Part shown: positions 5,681 through 7,862 of the stretch, piece after piece
How the letters are laid out: the number at the start of each line of letters is the position of its first letter
Position numbering within the stretch: position 1 is the first letter of the stretch
From: Chloroflexota bacterium
GTDB lineage: Bacteria; Chloroflexota; Dehalococcoidia; GIF9; UBA5620
Length of the DNA stretch: 7,862 nt
Assembly: GCA_026389735.1 (NCBI GenBank)
Contig: JAPLHH010000168.1
Span: 1-7,862, forward strand
Direction of reading: 5' to 3'
Notes under the pieces: model-generated
Database searches by the model: none
Seen by the model: the letters and a program-made list of their open reading frames with translations, nothing else
What the model was told of the DNA's origin: nothing
Made by a program: the position numbers and the translations under genes

Positions 5681-7862
5681 GCAAGTACTCAGTAATCGGT
5701 ACGCGGGTAAATAGGGTTGATGGACCGGAAAAGGTAACCGGTAGTGCTAAATACACCTTTGATATGGTCTTGACCAATATGCTTTACGGGAAAATCCTCA
5801 GAAGCCCTTATCCCCATGCCAAGATTCTTAACATTGACACCAGCCAGGCGGAGAAATTAATTGGAGTAAAGGCGGTGGTAACTGGTAAGGACACGCTGGG
5901 CAAGAAACAGGGCATCTGGCGGCGCTTCCCCGAACTCTGTGATGAGGAAATCCTCTGCCGTGAGAAGGTTCGCTATATCGGCGACCCGGTAGCAGCAGTA
6001 GCCGCCATTGATGAAGATACTGCCGAAGAGGCGCTGGACTTGATTGAAGTTGAATATGAGCCGCTGCCAGCGGTATTTGACCCGCTAGAAGCGATTAAGG
6101 AAGATGCACCTCAGATTCACGCTGGTGTTGAGCTTAATATAAATGTGACTCGCCATATTGAATGGGGCGATGTTGATGAGGCGTTCAAGAAGTGTGACCA
6201 TATTCGTGAAGACCAGTTCAAATGCTCATCGCAGGCGCACATGTGCATGGAGACCCACGATGCCGTAGCCAGCTTCGACTATAGCGGCAAGCTTACGGTG
6301 TGGACTTCAACCCAATCTTCATACTACATTCAGGCGTTACTGGCAGGCATGCTTGGTCTGAGGGAGGGTGATGTGAGGGTAATAAAACCGCATACCGGTG
6401 GTGGCTTCGGTAGCAAGTTTGAGCTAGATTCCGCCCAATTCTGTGCCTCTGTGCTGTCCATGAAGTTATGTAAGCCGGTAAAGATAGTTCTTACCCGAGA
6501 AGAGGAGTTCACTGCTACCAAGCGGCGCACGCCCATGTACTATTATTTGAAGCTTGGCGCCAAGAAAGATGGCACCCTGCTGGCCAAAGAAGCCCGGGTG
6601 ATTACCGAGGGTGGTGCTTATACTGGTATGGGAGCTACCGCCCTCTACCTCACCGGCTTCTTCTCATCATTCCCCTATAAGTATCCCAATTACCGCTATG
6701 ACGGCTATCGGGTCTACACTAATACTGCGCCGACATCAGCAATGCGCGGTTTTGGTGCTCCCCAGTCGGTATTCGCTGGTGAGTCTCAATTGGACATGCT
6801 GGCTGAAGACCTAGGCATAGACCCGATTGAAATCAGACGTAAGAACGGGATGACCCCCAACTACGAGGTTCCGGGGCAGGCTTATATCCAGAGTTGTGGG
6901 CTGCACCAGTGTCTGGACGAGATTGAGAAACACATTAAAAAACGAGGCAAGCTTCCTCCCAACCGAGGCATAGGTATCGCTGCCTATGGCTTTATGTCTG
7001 GCGGTATCTTTAACTGGTTTGATACCCCGTATGCTTTCTCGGCAGCAATAGTCAGGATAAATATTGATGGCAAAGTAGACCTATTCACCGGAGCCTGTGA
7101 GATTGGTCAGGGCTCGGATACTACGTTAAGCATGATTTGTGCCGAGGAGCTGGGGATACGCCTTGAAGATATCAGGATACATGCCGGTGATACCGGTATC
7201 TGTCCTCCTGACCTCGGTGCCTGGGGCAGCCGTGAGACCCTGATGAATGGCAATGCCGTCAAAATGGCAGCGGCTGATGCCAAGCGTCAACTCATGGAGT
7301 TCGCTGCTGCCAAGTTAGGGGCTAATATTGTCTATGATATGGATATCAAAGACCGATGGATTCACCTCGTCGACCGTCCGGAAAGAGGCATCTCTTACTT
7401 TGATGCCGTTAAAGAGGCGATAAGGGGCAAAGATGGCGAGGTTATCATTGGTCGGGGACATTATACTCCCCACCGCAAGGGGATGATATCGCCGGCTTAC
7501 AGTTTTGGTCTCCAGGCGGCTGAGGTAGAAGTAGACCCTGAAACGGGCAGATATAAACTGATAAATGTGACCACCGCCCATGAAAGCGGCACAGTAATCA
7601 ACCCCGTAGGCATTGAAGGGCAGCTAGAGGGGGCAATAATGATGGCCGGAGGCTATGGCTTCTGTGAAGACCAGCCAATGGACGAGGGCAAGATACTTAA
7701 TCCATCGATTGCCGATTATAAGCTTATCCGCTCCCTGGATATGCCGGAGACTGATATCTTAGAGATTGACACCTATGAACCCGAGGGACCATTTGGCGCC
7801 AAGGAGGCTGGTGAAGGACTGACTAATCCCACTGCCGGCGCCATAGGCAATGCGGTATATAA
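5677..7862 (+). CDS. Molybdenum hydroxylase molybdopterin-binding (large, catalytic) subunit, C-terminus missing
   Basis: Open for 728 codons from ATG at 5677 to the window edge, no stop. Family members are about 760-790 residues, so perhaps 30-60 are missing. The a/b-hammerhead domain covers about 12-125 (RSPYPHAKI, GDPVAAVAA). Cofactor and active-site segments follow: TGGGFGSKFE (240-249), AMRGFGAPQ (355-363), EIGQGSDTT (475-483), WGSRETLMNGNA (516-527) and KEAGEGLTNP (709-718), whose E713 aligns with the general-base glutamate of xanthine dehydrogenase. The AMRGFGAPQ loop differs from AYxCSFR of form I CO dehydrogenase, so CO is an unlikely substrate. It is closer to xanthine, nicotinate and 4-hydroxybenzoyl-CoA enzymes. 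The reaction would be a hydroxylation (or its reverse) of an activated carbon, probably on a heterocyclic or aromatic compound or a CoA thioester. The exact substrate cannot be read. Confidence 0.92.
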   Translation, partial: MSKYSVIGTRVNRVDGPEKVTGSAKYTFDMVLTNMLYGKILRSPYPHAKILNIDTSQAEKLIGVKAVVTGKDTLGKKQGIWRRFPELCDEEILCREKVRYIGDPVAAVAAIDEDTAEEALDLIEVEYEPLPAVFDPLEAIKEDAPQIHAGVELNINVTRHIEWGDVDEAFKKCDHIREDQFKCSSQAHMCMETHDAVASFDYSGKLTVWTSTQSSYYIQALLAGMLGLREGDVRVIKPHTGGGFGSKFELDSAQFCASVLSMKLCKPVKIVLTREEEFTATKRRTPMYYYLKLGAKKDGTLLAKEARVITEGGAYTGMGATALYLTGFFSSFPYKYPNYRYDGYRVYTNTAPTSAMRGFGAPQSVFAGESQLDMLAEDLGIDPIEIRRKNGMTPNYEVPGQAYIQSCGLHQCLDEIEKHIKKRGKLPPNRGIGIAAYGFMSGGIFNWFDTPYAFSAAIVRINIDGKVDLFTGACEIGQGSDTTLSMICAEELGIRLEDIRIHAGDTGICPPDLGAWGSRETLMNGNAVKMAAADAKRQLMEFAAAKLGANIVYDMDIKDRWIHLVDRPERGISYFDAVKEAIRGKDGEVIIGRGHYTPHRKGMISPAYSFGLQAAEVEVDPETGRYKLINVTTAHESGTVINPVGIEGQLEGAIMMAGGYGFCEDQPMDEGKILNPSIADYKLIRSLDMPETDILEIDTYEPEGPFGAKEAGEGLTNPTAGAIGNAVY

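Noticed and set aside
3782..7862. Calling the block a CO dehydrogenase operon (coxG-coxM-coxS-coxL)
   Set aside because: The large subunit lacks the form I CO dehydrogenase loop AYxCSFR. CoxG-like genes accompany many other Mo-hydroxylases.
4308..7862. Naming the subunits hcrB, hcrC and hcrA (4-hydroxybenzoyl-CoA reductase)
   Set aside because: The FAD subunit lacks the four-cysteine [4Fe-4S] insert that marks HcrB. The neighbourhood alone is not enough for the name.

Overview
The window reads as a stretch of chromosome from an anaerobic bacterium that degrades aromatic compounds. The basis is two minus-strand genes at the left edge that look like consecutive lower-pathway enzymes of anaerobic benzoyl-CoA degradation: 6-hydroxycyclohex-1-ene-1-carbonyl-CoA dehydrogenase (had/bamQ type) and the ring-opening 6-oxocyclohex-1-ene-1-carbonyl-CoA hydrolase (oah/bamA type, cut by the window edge). 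Base composition is balanced, genes are tightly packed and ribosome binding sites are strong AGGAGG types. The lineage cannot be read from the sequence. Subsurface Chloroflexota (Dehalococcoidia-like) or Desulfobacterota-like anaerobes would fit, but that is a guess.

Layout. Positions 1-1460 (minus strand) hold had followed by the first 117 codons of oah, 32 bases apart, as one operon running out of the left edge. Positions 1461-1885 are a 425-base divergent control region. It holds two near-consensus sigma70-type promoters back to back, with their -35 boxes 9 bases apart. The rightward one implies a leader of about 250 bases with several dyads, a possible nine-codon ORF and an 11-pair hairpin. 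Positions 1886-3595 (plus) hold an SCP2-type thiolase starting at TTG and a zinc-ribbon/OB-fold DUF35 partner. Positions 3596-3781 hold a possible hairpin and a candidate promoter. Positions 3782-7862 (plus) hold a CoxG-like SRPBCC protein, then the FAD, 2x[2Fe-2S] and molybdopterin subunits of a xanthine-dehydrogenase-family molybdenum hydroxylase. The molybdopterin subunit runs out of the right edge after 728 codons.

How they may work together. Had oxidises the 6-hydroxy group and Oah hydrolytically opens the ring, feeding beta-oxidation. The thiolase/DUF35 pair resembles two-component thiolases that cleave or condense unusual beta-ketoacyl-CoAs; BbsAB of anaerobic toluene degradation is the known aromatic example. 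The molybdenum hydroxylase is not a classical CO dehydrogenase by its active-site motif. It is also not a canonical 4-hydroxybenzoyl-CoA reductase, because its FAD subunit lacks the extra [4Fe-4S] loop. Its substrate is unknown. The neighbourhood suggests a peripheral route that processes a hydroxylated or side-chain-bearing aromatic or alicyclic CoA thioester and passes it to the benzoyl-CoA trunk. That link is inference from gene order. The most notable points are the compact divergent promoter with its structured leader and the unassigned thiolase plus Mo-hydroxylase module beside benzoyl-CoA pathway genes.
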